DNA of 64,000 bases from Strobilurus pachycystidiatus (Eukaryota; Basidiomycota; Agaricomycetes; Agaricales; Physalacriaceae): assembly GCA_019915135.1 (NCBI GenBank), contig JAHLMK010000002.1:2170001-2234000 (forward strand), read 5' to 3'. This document shows, one piece after another, positions 22,474 through 35,768 of the stretch (the stretch's first letter is position 1; every line of letters begins with the position of its first letter). The position numbers and the translations under genes are program-made. Under the pieces are notes generated by a model. The model was given only the letters and a program-made list of their open reading frames with translations. It did not search any database and had not been told where the DNA came from.

Positions 22474-24811
22474 ATGCTCAACGACGACCAAACCAACGAC
22501 AACGGCTCTGAAGACCTTCTTGGACAGCAAACCCAGCCTGAGGAGTTCGAGCAGACTCAGGCTGTCGACCAGCCTTCTCAGGCCTCCGATAACGAACGGC
22601 TATGGGGGATCCTCATACCATGCAATCAGCACTGCACTCCGGTCGAGTTCCACCGTCGCAAGCTCGTGTTCAAAGTCGGCCGCCACGGACAGTTGAACGA
22701 TGTTATCTTGCATGGTTTCAAAGTCAGTGAGTATACCATCTTTTTGTCAAAGCCGGGCATTCGCTAAAAACAACAGGCAACGAGCACTGTATCATCAGCT
22801 GGGACGGTTTGGATGGTGACAAGGGGTGTGTCAGGGTGACCGACACGTCAAGCAACGGTACCTTCGTGAGTGGCGCGCATCTTCTCCATCGTGAGCCCGA
22901 CTGACATCGTCGCAGATCAACAATACCAAAATTGGTAAGGGAAGCACCAAGATTTTGCGTGAAGGGAACGAGATCGCGTTTGGAACCGTCACCCCACAGA
23001 GCCCTGAAAGCAGGGAGGACTATAGTGAGTGGCCTGTCTCCTCCTGTCTCCCAGTAACACAAACCTCCTCAGGATTCATCTTCCGTTTCTTGGCCGGAAG
23101 CAAGAAGGAGCAAGGCCTCTACACCCGTTATGATATGACCCACGAACTTGGCAAAGGCGCGTTCGCGACGGTCATGCAAGTCATGAGCAGGGCAGACGGC
23201 CAATTTTACGCTGCGAAGATCATCCACCCTCGAGCGGTCGGGACGCCAGAAGAGGCTACGACCAGGGAAATTCAACTGGATCGTGAAATCGACATCATGT
23301 CCCAATTGCGACACCCCAACATAGTCGCTTTCATCGAGATGTTCAAGGTCCCAGATGGTGGTCGCCGTAAGTTCTCCTGCCTTCACTTGAGACGCGAACT
23401 TATCCATCGACGATCAAGATCTCGTCATCGAGCTTATCACCGGAGGCGACCTACTGGATTTCATCGTCAAGGAGAACATCGACGGTGTGCCGGAAGAGAT
23501 AGCCAAACATATCTCCTATCAAATGTGCGATGCGCTAGCTGTAAGTTTGCACCTGACATCCGTATCCGGCGTTGTCTGAAAAGTTGTATAGTATTGTCAT
23601 TCGATGCAGATAGCCCATCGCGACTTGAAACCAGAGGTAAGTGTCCTTCCCTACCATTAACCGCCTGTGCTCAACAAAGATTACAAGAATATACTTTTGA
23701 CGACAGACAGGCCTTGGCCACAGGTCAAAATTGCTGATTTCGGCCTTGCGAAGGTGGCTGATAGTGCAACCATGCTTCGCGTATGTTTAGCATCCCTCTC
23801 TGGTTCCTCACTCATGCTCTCCGCAGACCATGTGCGGTACCCCGAGCTACCTGGCGCCCGAAGTAGTTTCCCAGAGAAATCACTCAGGTTATGGCCATAA
23901 CGTCGATAGCTGGAGTATTGGAGTCATCGTCTTCTGCATGTGCGTGCCTGGTGTTATTTGCGTCCTATCTTCTGTTGACAAGATTCCAGGCTTGCCAATT
24001 CCACACCCTTCATCGAAGATGAGACCCTGGATGTGCCAAACCGTATCCTTCAGCGAACGATCAACTGGGATTACATTCGAACCAGGGGCCTCACCGACCT
24101 TGGTTCGTCTTCTGTGTTGCTTTGCGTTGGATCGAATTACTTACGACATGTTTAGCTCTATTATTCATCAACAGTTTCTTGGACCATAATCCGGAGACGC
24201 GAATGACCTGCTCACTCGCTCTGGTTCATCCCTGGCTGCAGAGCTATGTTCCCCAATACAATTATGACGACTTTTCTGGATATCAACCACCTGCCGCCAG
24301 GGAGGACCAGGCGATTCTTACCAGAGACTTCTCAATGATGCCTTTGCCGGACGCGGACGCCTTGCCCTCTTCTCAAGGCTCGGTAACGGCGGCGGCGCCT
24401 ATCAAACGCCGCAGTGAGGTCCTTTCGCACCAAATCGACAATGGGGAACGAGGTGTTGAGCCCCCCGCTGATATGATTGCCAATTTTGCAGCCGCGACTG
24501 GTGAAGCGGCTGGGAAAGTGAACGGTGATACCGAGATTGTCGAAGATGGTGCCGAGGTTGGAAGTGCTGCAAGTGGAAGCGCGAACAGCAACGGCAAGAG
24601 GTCTCTGTCCCCCATGGCAGAGGACCACGATGACGATGCCATGGACATCGCGTCTCCAAGGAAGAAGGCTCGTGCCTCTGACGAGGGATTGGATGAAGGG
24701 GTGCAAACGCCCAAAGCTGGAAGGGGCAGGGCGGCGGCGGGACGCGGGGGTAAGAAGAAGATTTCAACCCCAGCCGTTCGTCGGTCTGGTCGCAATGCCA
24801 AAGGCCGCTAA
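22474..24811 (+). CDS. CHK2: FHA-domain checkpoint kinase (Chk2/Rad53/Cds1 class)
   Basis: Ten exons (22474-22726, 22777-22865, 22916-23024, 23073-23366, 23419-23540, 23592-23636, 23688-23780, 23827-23939, 23990-24102, 24156-24811) give 628 residues. The N-terminus has clustered TQ sites (QQTQPEEFEQTQAV), targets of ATR/ATM-type kinases. The FHA domain follows with FKVGRHGQLNDV, SNEHCIISW and DTSSNGTFINN. The kinase domain shows GKGAFATV, YAAKII, HRDLKPEN, DFGLAKV, CGTPSYLAPEV and WSIGVIVF, with all catalytic residues present. The C-terminal 190 residues are disordered and end in basic nuclear-type clusters (RGRAAAGRGGKKKISTPAVR). One FHA domain before the kinase matches Chk2/Cds1 rather than the two-FHA Rad53. 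It should act in the nucleus in the DNA damage and replication checkpoint. Confidence 0.95.
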
Positions 24812-25994
24812 GTTATATCTCCACTTACATTCTTTGTCGTGCTTTCATCTGGTTATGCTTTCTGTTTTTTCATGCTATCATTTCACTACCTACATCTTTC
24901 ATCCCCATCTCATTCATGCACATCCATATATCTACATCGCATTATATCTTGACTTGCTCACGCCTTTCCATACCATACTATTCCGGTCTCCAAATTATTG
25001 TATCATAGTGTCTGTACTCACCAATGGAGAATAATTTGGATTGTCGCAACTGAAGAACAGGAAGGCTGGAGTTTACTGTGAAAGACGCGCGAGTCATCAT
25101 GATGGTTCGGATGCGAATACTTGGGAATTAGTTGCTTCAGCGTCCTAGTGTATCTGCGAAAGAGCCCTATTGGGGTATCCGGGTGGGTGCATATGCAAGG
25201 CACTACCGAGCATGGACCTGATTGGCATCGTGTCACACCCTGGGCACACATTGGCACACGGCCTGGCTAATACCCGGAGTTTTCAAACGATGTGCTATAC
25301 GTCGCAAATCAAAAGAAGAGGATAAGAAATCACTGGGAGGCTCTGCGCGCCAGATTACGACAACGAAGACGGAGAACAAGCCTTTCTTCCCATCGGCTCC
25401 GGCTATATGCGCTCGGTATGCACTTCCTTCCTTCTGGCCATTGCAGGAGGTTCACACGCTACGTTGTTCATCTTCTAGCGCATCAGCGATACGCTGAGGT
25501 GCCTTGTCTCCGATATTCGACACATCATCGATGGTGAGAGACTGAGTGTCGCTTTCCTTGACATGGCGTACAAGTCGATGTTGATGTATCTCACAGATTT
25601 ATTACGCTGACGTCTCCATGCGCTTTCTTGCCACAGAAAAAGGCGAGTAACGTTAAGATGGCGAATACTCTCTCGGTTACTCGAATCCTGGACCTCACAG
25701 TAGCCGTGGCCGTGTCCTTACCGAATCTCCTGGATGTCGTTCCTTTCTGTTTCGTCGGCTCAGATTGGCTCGGTCCCTCGTAGGTCTTGAAAAACAGTCA
25801 GTGCCGGTACACCAGAGTAGTGGATTCAGGTTCAAGTCCGTATGGCGGGCTCGCATCTAGTGGATATTTTCACCAAAGCACAACTGACGAGCTGTGATTG
25901 GTCCATAGCCAGTTCATGGGTCCTCCGTCCACTCGCATAAAAGGCCAGACACTAGGAGGATGAACCTCAGACCTTCCAGGAGATCTTTCGAGTC
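24812..25994. other. Intergenic
   Basis: About 1.2 kb downstream of the kinase, including its AT-rich 3' region and the promoter of the peroxidase. No coding frame or RNA gene is supported. Confidence 0.55.
25936..25944 (+). promoter_or_regulatory. TATA-like box of the peroxidase gene
   Basis: CATAAAAGG sits about 52 bp before the ATG at 25995, a normal position for a highly expressed secreted-enzyme gene. Confidence 0.45.
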
Positions 25995-27846
<1,852 letters not shown>

Positions 27847-28073
27847 GTTTTGGTCTTCTGCTTGATGATTGTGATTGCTCACAGTTACCTTTAGCCCTCC
27901 TTAGAGGAATCGCTCGCGTGTGTCACCTTTCAAAATTTCACCTTTTATATACAAAGCCATCCTTCTTGCGTCGTCCTTCTCGTTGTTCTTCTTCTCAGAG
28001 TCTGGGTTCGGAATTTGCTACTGCTTTACATATATTTAGAATTTGTGACTGCGTCTCAAATTGGATACAACTT

Positions 28074-28860
28074 CTACCACGGAAACACCCCGCTATCATT
28101 CATGAAGAGGCCTGGTCAAATTAGTATTGGCACAGATCATGATAAGGAATAACATACAAGTCTTATCCTTGTCATCTGGACCGAGAAGAGCCCAGGGAAC
28201 GATCACCTCTGCGCCTTCCTCCGTCGTTTTACCCCCTTGTGCAAAGCCGTTCAACTTGGTCGTAGTAAAGCCTGGGGTCACAAGATTGACCTTGACTTCG
28301 CCCTCCAGCTCTTTCGCCAGGGCGATCGTGTAAGAGTTGGCAGCAGCCTTGCTAGTGTTGTATGCGATAGCAGAGTGCAAGAAGCCTTTCGGAGAGGCCA
28401 TGAGGCCATTGCTCGCCATGTCTGTGGTGACGGTCACAATGCACGCGTAGCCAGGAGCTGATTTTCGAAGAAGGGGGACGAAGGTCTGGCAGACGGAGAC
28501 GAGGCCGAGCAGATTGGTGTTGATACCGTCCTGTATGTTGGAAAGAGGCTCCTTGAGCGCTCCCGCGCTCTTCTCCATGACCCCAACACCGGCGTTATTG
28601 ACAAGAGAGTCGAGGCGGCCCTCGGCCTTCTCTATCGCCTCCTTCGCGGCCTGTACCGAGTCGGGATTGGTCAAATCAAGCTGAACGAACTTGACATCGA
28701 GGCCTTCAGCAGTGAGTTTGGACTGTGCTTCCTTTCCTGATTGTTCTTTACGCGCCGCCAAGTAGACAGTATGTCCCTTCTTGGCAAGACTTTTGACGAT
28801 CTCAAATCCTATGCCAGTATTCGCCCCTGACACCAAGATAACACGTTTGTATGCCGACAT
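28074..28860 (-). CDS. Short-chain dehydrogenase/reductase
   Basis: Two exons (28860-28158 and 28111-28074) give 246 residues. The dinucleotide-binding motif is SGANTGIGFEIVK, followed by YLAARKEQ, NNAGVG, a catalytic Thr/Ser in the VTVTTDMAS strand and the YNTSK catalytic pair. The usual serine of the catalytic triad is not obvious in this strand. The second exon supplies a typical C-terminal tail (LFMNDSGVFPW). The ATG at 28860 opens directly into the first beta strand (KRVILVSGANTGIG). It should be a cytosolic NAD(P)-dependent oxidoreductase; the substrate is unknown. It lies downstream of the mevalonate decarboxylase gene on the same strand, but a shared pathway is not shown. Confidence 0.85.
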
Positions 28861-29261
28861 GCTGCGAGACTGTTTTGAACTGCAAACGCCGTGAGTGACT
28901 TCGACGTTCAATTCTCCTGAAACGGATATGTTCACCGATATATGCAGGACGGAGATGAGTGCACGATGAGTGTCAAGAGAAACCTATGATGTGAAACCTC
29001 CGCGGTGTGGCGATGTGGCGCGGCGACGGACCGATGAACCGGACTATCAGAACCGGACTATTCTTCATGCGAACCTAGTCTCCATGTTGCGCGTCACTGA
29101 TCTACGATCAGCTAACAGCTTGATACATTGCGCACCGATTCCTTCGCAAGCGAACAAGATCTATCACCAGAAATAACTCGAAAGAGAACCCGCATTCCTC
29201 TAAACGTATGCCTTCCACTCTATACCAAATTAAATGTTCTACCCAGGGATAACGACATTAC
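28861..29261. other. Intergenic
   Basis: About 400 bp between two minus-strand genes. It holds the promoter of the dehydrogenase; nothing else is supported. Confidence 0.5.
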
Positions 29262-30580
29262 TTATGCCAAAGTTTTGGGGATACCATCGTGTCCAAGGAG
29301 AGACTCATCGGCAGTCAGGACCCTCGGGCCGTCACCAACCCTTGTGTGTATCAATCCCTTGACTGCACCAGCCTCGAACGGTTTCGCGACAGCCTCGTTG
29401 AAGCCCTCAACGACAGCACCCTGCACGCTTTCCGCGCCAAACAACCTAAACACATCCTTGAACGCATCTTTCTGAGGGAAGTACTTGATGATCAACTGTA
29501 CGATCTCCTTCACGTTCTCCTGGGGGGTATAGATGACCGCGTTCGGACCAGCGTCGTAGGTGTACGCAGCCTTCAGCTTGCCGGTGGTCTCTACGGCGAC
29601 ACGATTGTATTCCACAACAAGGGCAATGATAGCCTTCGAGACGTCGTTCATGTAGAAGATGGGCGGCTCGGTGTCAAGTGCAACGGCATGGAACTGGTTC
29701 GAATCGGCCATAGTGATCTTGGCGAACGCGTCAAAGTCGCGAGCGAGAATAGCTTTGCTGATAGCAGCCATGCGCTCGGGAACGACGTATTTGATACGGT
29801 GTTGGAGAAGGGCCGAGGTCTCGACGGTTCGCTGCATGCCAGATGTCGAAGATGTGCCCTTCTTGTCATCAGAGACAACACAAATAAGTGCATGCAGGTC
29901 AGGCCAGTGGGACTGGGGTGCGATTTCGACTGCGAACGAATCCGAGCCATCTGCACGTTCGCCCATCTCCCAAGCAACATATCCGCCAAAGAGGGAACGG
30001 CAAGCGGACCCAGAGCCTTGGCGGGCGATCAGGGAAAGCTGGGATGGAGAAGAAGGGAGTTCGTAGAGCTTGGCAAGGGATGACACAAGTGCGGCGAAGC
30101 CAGACGCGGAAGATGCGAGACCGGCAGCGGTAGGGAAGTTGTTGTACGAGGCGATGTGTACGGCAAACGTGGAGAGCTGGACAGAGTAAGATGTCGATAT
30201 TCGAACAGAGAGCAAACTGATGTGACAAACCTTGGGTGCATTCGGTTCCTTGTCTTCGACGAGCTCTTTCCGGAGGCGTTTGAGCTCGGCGATGCACGTG
30301 TTCATGCGTCCGCCATCCTTGATGATCTCTTCCTTTCCATTCAGCCACAACGTATCCTTCTCGAACGACGGATCGGCGCGAGAAGTAGTGGTAGATCGGA
30401 GGTGATCCTGGTCAAGCGTCACCGATAGTGAAGAGTTTGTTGGGAGGATCAATTTCGTGTCGCGCTTGCCCCAGTATCTATCCGGGCATCAGTGTACGGG
30501 CAAGGATAAATGTCGATTATTACACACTTTATGCAGGCAATGTTGACCGGGGCGGAGGTGGTAGCCTGGTAGATGGACAT
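29262..30580 (-). CDS. MVD1: Mevalonate diphosphate decarboxylase
   Basis: Three exons (30580-30528, 30477-30231, 30176-29262) give 404 residues, normal for the family. The N-terminus reads SAPVNIACIKYWGKRDTKLI and continues LPTNSSLSVTLDQD. The GHMP-kinase ATP-binding loop is FPTAAGLASSASGFAAL. Further family blocks are GSGSACRSLFGGYVAWEMG, SDDKKGTSSTSGMQRTVETS, ADSNQFHAVALDTEPPIFYM and AYTYDAGPNAVIY, the last carrying the catalytic Asp. The enzyme converts mevalonate diphosphate to isopentenyl diphosphate with ATP, giving the isoprenoid precursor for sterols. The donor of intron 1 lies inside the IKYWGKRD block, and only the aa|gtgtgt junction keeps the conserved frame. Confidence 0.95.
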
Positions 30581-31382
30581 GGTACGAGGAGAGGATGCGA
30601 TAAATGGTACGTGTTTTGGATTAAGTATTTTGTGGGTATAATAGACCCCGAGTCGGCTGATGAAAAAAGTCGGTTTCGCCTCTTTCTAGGGGAGAAACTG
30701 AGACGCACATCAAGCGTTTACGGACAACCCAATGCCGATTCCGAGAAAGATGGCCGTCAAGAACAAGACGGGAGCGAGCACGGAGCGAGCAAGACAAGAA
30801 TCAGTGACGTGACAAGTGTTTCGGAATCCCGCCTTGTGCCATGGTGGTTGGCGGCGGAAGAGCGCCCATCACCAAAAACGGAAGTCGACCCGTCCTGCCC
30901 CCGACATCGCGTCGCTTGTTCACGACAACGCGTGTCTTCTCGTGTATACGACCTGATGGACTAATTCAAATGACTTCCTGCCCCGCTTTGGCATCAACGA
31001 TCATCTCAGATAAGCGAACTGTGCAATTTGCACAGCGGCGCGCCCCAGGCGAACTCCGTTTGCATACGCATTACGAGTATTGAAGCAATATGCTTTACGG
31101 TGGCACTAGGACAATGCAGATGTGGTATACCGCAAGCAACTGCGACATACAACCCTCCATGCCCACTGTCACATAGCGCAGCGATCGCTCCGGTTCTCTA
31201 TGCGCTCACACTGCGCCATTGGGCAATCCGACATATAAATGCAACAGGTTCTTCTTGAATGAGTATGTATCCACTGATCTTATGGATTGAATAATAACCG
31301 TAATGGCCGTATACTCAAATAAAGTTCTCTGAGTTGGGAAACATAACACAACAATCCGAGTTCATTGGGAACCCCTCCTTGT
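30581..31382. other. Intergenic
   Basis: About 800 bp upstream of the mevalonate decarboxylase gene. Short frames only; no gene seen. Confidence 0.5.
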
Positions 31383-32963
31383 CTAAGTAAACGCGGTGTA
31401 AGCAAAAGTTCTTCGAGTTGACAACTCAAATAAAATCAATCGACTTCCCGCCACCCTAGAGCAACCAGTTAGAACATTGTCCCGCATCGAGCCGAAGAAA
31501 CGCACCTTGACAATTACTCTAACCTTCGTCGCGCCTCGAACCAGGAATCGAAGACGCGATGCCGTGGTAGAGTCTATCAGCCCGTTGGTTTGCTCATCAG
31601 GGAACTCGTTCCTTGTATTCTTCTGGACGAAGATGATATCCAAGACCCGTAACACGCTCCTCCGTCCAGATATTACGCCTCTGATTAGGTTCTGCCACTC
31701 ATCGGAAGGATATATTTCCTCGGTGGCGACCCAAATCCTCATCGCTTCTAAACTGCGGAGGCGCGCGGGATCCTGAAGAAGGCCCAGGATGCCGACAAGA
31801 GCATCAAACCTGAAAGTGGCATGCCCGCGAAGGCGTATAGTGAGTGATCGTACGTTGGGCACAGACGCGTCCAATCCTACAGCCAGTTTGTTCAGCTGGC
31901 CTCCTTCGGCAACGTTCATCGTGTCCAAGGCAACATAAAGGCTGTCCAACGGTGGCCGAGAACGGTCCAGCATGTGTAACATCATGGCTACCCCTTCGGC
32001 GCGGCCTTGGCTATAAAATTGGAGCTTCTGAAGGTTTGGGAAGACAAACTCCTCGAAGACGAGGGCGCTGTCCGTGGAGAGGTTGCGCAGATTGCCGCGA
32101 ACGATGGGATCTCTGTTGGTTTGCAGTTGGGAGAGATCCTCTAGGCGGTCAGCAGGCAATCGATGTCTGTTCATGGCACGAATCGTATACGTGTCGAGAT
32201 TGGTGCCACGGACGAGATGGTCCCGGTGAAAGAGGGATGTCGAGAACTGTAACAAGAACGACCAGTCTATGCTAGCGTGAGGTATCTCCTCGTGGAAAAG
32301 TCCATGGATGGACAGGATACGGAGGTTGTCAGCGCTAAAAAGCGCCGCATCAGGTCTGACACGAATCGTATGAATATTGGCGTAAACGATATGCAGATGG
32401 AAGCTCTCTAGAGCGCCGAGGCCGGTATGCGAATCTGGGAAGGACATGTGGATCAACATACGCGCAAGATGTGGTAGAGCGTTCCGAGCTTCGAACGTCT
32501 TCCAGCGCGAGGAATGGGTAGCGAGACGGCAGAGATGACGATATTCTGTGTCTTGATGGGAAATAGTGTTACACTCGAGAAATATCGACAGGGTGCAAAA
32601 CATAGATCTGTCGAGAAAGGCATCAAGCATTCCTCGCAGGATCCGTTCCACCCTTGAAGATATGTCACGCTTTGACTGGGAAGCAGACGTCGCGCGCAGC
32701 TCCTTGCGTATGCGCTCTGTCGCCCGGCCGTCAACATAGAGATCGGTCCAAAGGGTTGGGGTGAAAGTGATTATCCCGTGCCATCGGCGGCAGACGATTG
32801 GGCCTTGCCAGAGGATGGCATTCCGGTCGAAGACATCGAATCGTTTGGACGCGAAGGACAGTATGTCGATTAGGATGTCGTCAGGTATGCGATCAAAAAC
32901 GGGGGCATTGTTATCATGAGTGATTGGGAACAAGGCGGACCCGCGGCTCGCCGTGCGAAACAT
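31383..32963 (-). CDS. F-box protein
   Basis: Intronless reading frame of 526 residues from the ATG at 32963. The frame stays open upstream to 33179, but that part reads like untranslated sequence. An F-box lies close to the N-terminus (FDRIPDDILIDILSF, then GPIVCRRWHGIITFTPTLWTDL), a common pattern in agaricomycetes. The remainder is leucine-rich without clear repeats. It probably recruits an unknown substrate to an SCF ubiquitin ligase. It is one of four F-box-type genes in this window and is not obviously a recent copy of the others. Confidence 0.75.
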   Translation of the reverse strand: MFRTASRGSALFPITHDNNAPVFDRIPDDILIDILSFASKRFDVFDRNAILWQGPIVCRRWHGIITFTPTLWTDLYVDGRATERIRKELRATSASQSKRDISSRVERILRGMLDAFLDRSMFCTLSIFLECNTISHQDTEYRHLCRLATHSSRWKTFEARNALPHLARMLIHMSFPDSHTGLGALESFHLHIVYANIHTIRVRPDAALFSADNLRILSIHGLFHEEIPHASIDWSFLLQFSTSLFHRDHLVRGTNLDTYTIRAMNRHRLPADRLEDLSQLQTNRDPIVRGNLRNLSTDSALVFEEFVFPNLQKLQFYSQGRAEGVAMMLHMLDRSRPPLDSLYVALDTMNVAEGGQLNKLAVGLDASVPNVRSLTIRLRGHATFRFDALVGILGLLQDPARLRSLEAMRIWVATEEIYPSDEWQNLIRGVISGRRSVLRVLDIIFVQKNTRNEFPDEQTNGLIDSTTASRLRFLVRGATKVRVIVKVRFFGSMRDNVLTGCSRVAGSRLILFELSTRRTFAYTAFT

Positions 32964-33628
32964 TTCTCTTCTGTAAGTATTAATGTTTATGTACGGAGAC
33001 AGTTGAGAAGACGCACAAAGCAGCTTTGTTGAGTGGCAAAGCTCGAGGGTTCTTGGAAAGAGACAAATCGTCGAACTCAGGGCAAGCCGAGAGCTTATTG
33101 TTTGAGTCATAATTGTTAGTCCAACCTGGGAATCCCGATTAGCTGTAGCACAGATAGCTATACTTTTACCAATCACCAAGCTGCAGGACGGAGCCGTGTG
33201 AGAGTCAGCCGCAGGTTCTGGAGGGTCCGTGTTGCTTTCTCAATTTGGGCCGTGGAAAAGTAGATGAGCGGGTGATCGGGAGGTCGGGTTACCAGATTTG
33301 GACAATCCTTCCCGGTTGACCACTTGAACTTGAACTACGCTCTCGTACGACGTGGCTCACCCCACAGTCACTTCTTAACTGGATCTTTAGCTCCCGGTAA
33401 TAGGTATGCTCTGGACCGCACACCTCCATCGACCGACATCAAGACCCCGTCATAGGTTCCGGCTCCTTGCAAAGGTTAGCTCCAAGAGTAACCCCGAATT
33501 GCATGCCTTGCTCGTACACGATGGCAACACGCGCAACATCTACAGCTTCATGTCGTAAAAATTCATTTGTTGTGTCTATAAGACGCCCATTCGTCCCCCC
33601 AATGTCTTCTCCACATCCAACTTGATTC
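32964..33628. other. Divergent intergenic region
   Basis: About 665 bp between the F-box gene and the membrane-protein gene. No supported coding frame. Confidence 0.5.
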
Positions 33629-34528
33629 ATGACTCCGCCATATCGTCGTCTCCAACAGTACGCACTGGCTATCAGTGTCGTGAGCATCTTCTACTGCGCT
33701 GCTGAGGGCGCTGTCTCCATTATTCTCGGGGCCAAGTCGGCTTCACGCTCGCTGGTATTCTTTGGTATACAATCAGCCATAGAGGTCACCTCAGCGACCC
33801 TGGTTCTCTGGCGCTTCAGAAAAGTCACTAAACCTGGAGAGGAACGAGGGATCGTTCTGAAGCCGAAGGAGCTCAGGTATCGTGGTGCACCTACGTCCTC
33901 ACCGAATAAGTAGTCTCAATGATGCGCTAGGTTCGAGAAGATTGCTAGCGGGTCTATCGCTGTTCTCTTGTTGGTTCTGGCACTCGGAACAGAATTGTCC
34001 GCCATCGTAGCACTAGTCAAACACGACAAACCGGACGCCTCGAATGCTTCTCTCATCGTATCCGCTTCTGCCCTCGTTCTGATGGTGCTTCTGTGGTTGC
34101 CGAAGGTCTATCTCGCCAAGAAGCTTGATAGCAGTGCGATGCAAGCTGAGACGCAATGCTCTCTCTCTTGCATTCAGATAACGATAGTGCTCTTCGTTGG
34201 TGCGCTAGTGTATCGGTTATGGCGTGGTGGATGGTGGGTTGATAGTGCGACGTCTCTTCTTCTTGGCTTCCTGTTTGGATGGGAGGGATGGAAGATGCTG
34301 AGGTGGGTCAGGAATCCAAGCTTTGACGGGGGATGCTGTGAGCACGATCATCACAAGCGCGTTGAAGGCGAACAAGCTGCAGGAGGAAAACCGCAGAGGA
34401 GCCTCTGCGAATGCTGTTTGGAGAAGTCTGAATGTAGAGACGCGGACGAATGTATTTGTCCGCCACCGGCAGACGAGAAATCGGTTCGTTATACTCTTTA
34501 CCGTTTGAGTTGGGCTGACCGCACATAA
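33629..34528 (+). CDS. Multi-spanning membrane protein, cation-diffusion/TMEM163-like
   Basis: Two exons (33629-33876 and 33931-34528) give 281 residues. Five to six hydrophobic segments are visible, the first (YALAISVVSIFYCAAEGAVS) followed by SLVFFGIQSAIEVTSATLVLW. Further on come DSSAMQAETQCSLSCIQI and WWVDSATSLLLGFLFGWEGW. The paired patterns S..E..S and D..C.....Q, and W.D...SL.L......EG, resemble helices 2 and 4-6 of cation diffusion facilitators and the related TMEM163 proteins. Such proteins export zinc from the cytosol. The C-terminal tail is cytosolic-looking and rich in Cys and His (GGCCEHDHHKR, CECCLEKSECR), which suggests metal sensing. Assignment is by pattern only. Confidence 0.6.
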
Positions 34529-35768
34529 TCCAATAGACACCTTGTTGCGTTCCCATCAGTGCGGAAGGTGTCAAATGCTGCACCTATCTTATCCCTCAGG
34601 TCTGTACGCTGAGCTACAGCTGTATTCCCGCACTAAACTCCTCGTCCGTGTATGGTATAGATTGCAGTTGTTACCTTCAATGACCGGCGAGTTTGAGGTC
34701 GTTTAGAAACTACTATATGACCATCTGCTGTGAATATCTTCTCAATCATTTTGCTTAGCTTTGTGAGGTAGCGGCATGGTGCAACGATCCCTAAAATGGC
34801 GGCAACTCGGGAGCCGGGAGTCGGGTGTCGGAAGTTGGCGGCATGATCGACGTCATCGAACAATCTTGTACACCCTCGAAGTAGCTCGAAGTTCGGTGCG
34901 GCAAGATTCTGTCGTACATCCTTTCTTTCGACTTCTTTTCTTTGTTAACTTCGTCGGCCCGTAAGAAAACCTCCTTGGATCGATAGGTGCACTTGTAAAA
35001 CTTCGGGGCCCCTCTGGTTGTATCGATGGCCCTGCGTTGACGCGAGCAACACGATCGGTGACCTCGCTCTGATTGTTGTTGGGAATCAGTACTCAGTATG
35101 TACTCTCTTCCGGTGCAGTCGCTCAAGCTTTCACCTTATTCAAATAGCCTTTACTCAAAGTTAACAGTAGGGCCTCGTCCAAGGTCGCCAAGGCCCAGAT
35201 TTTAGACACTAGACAAGACAGTCCGCGACCGCACTCGTCATACTACTGTAGTGTTATTAGGCTGTGTCAGGCAGCGGACGCAATATCATTTCCCTTAGTG
35301 AATTTTTTTCACCATGCAACGCGTTGAACTTTTGTGGAGTAGAATTTTCTGGGACCTGTTTGAGTACACACAGTATGCATATGGCTTGTTACCCTCGGTG
35401 GCTCAAAGGCCATCATGCCATGGTTGCCGTAAGATTGAAGCTTCTTCTTGTCCGTGGTCTGGCGAACCTGACCACACATGTGGCGATTGTTGCTCGAAGT
35501 TATGGGGGATTGTAGGCGATTCAATTCGGGGGCAGCTCGGTTGAAAGCAAACTGAGTCGGCTGAACAAGTAATGCGAGCCAGGAACAAGCGCTAGCAATG
35601 ACTCAATAAAATGAGTGCGGTTAAAAATTCCGGGATCCGATCGGCCGCCTCGGAACTCCAAGGCCATGCATTGATCCTTTGTTCTGCACCACCACGTTCC
35701 TAGACGTACTCCGCCATCTGGCAGCCCACCTTCGTTTATTCCTACAGCCTACTTCGTGGCGTAATAAG
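34529..35768. other. Intergenic
   Basis: About 1.2 kb between two plus-strand genes. Only short frames without domains are present. Confidence 0.5.

Noticed and set aside
25821..25851. tRNA-like T-loop sequence GGTTCAAGTCC
   Set aside because: The flanking bases do not form a T stem, and no acceptor, D or anticodon arm can be drawn around it.
29289..30083. Plus-strand frame of 264 codons
   Set aside because: Complement of the conserved mevalonate decarboxylase exon; a codon-bias shadow.
28074..30580. Biosynthetic gene cluster with the dehydrogenase and mevalonate decarboxylase
   Set aside because: No terpene synthase, P450, NRPS or PKS is nearby, and MVD1 is a housekeeping gene.
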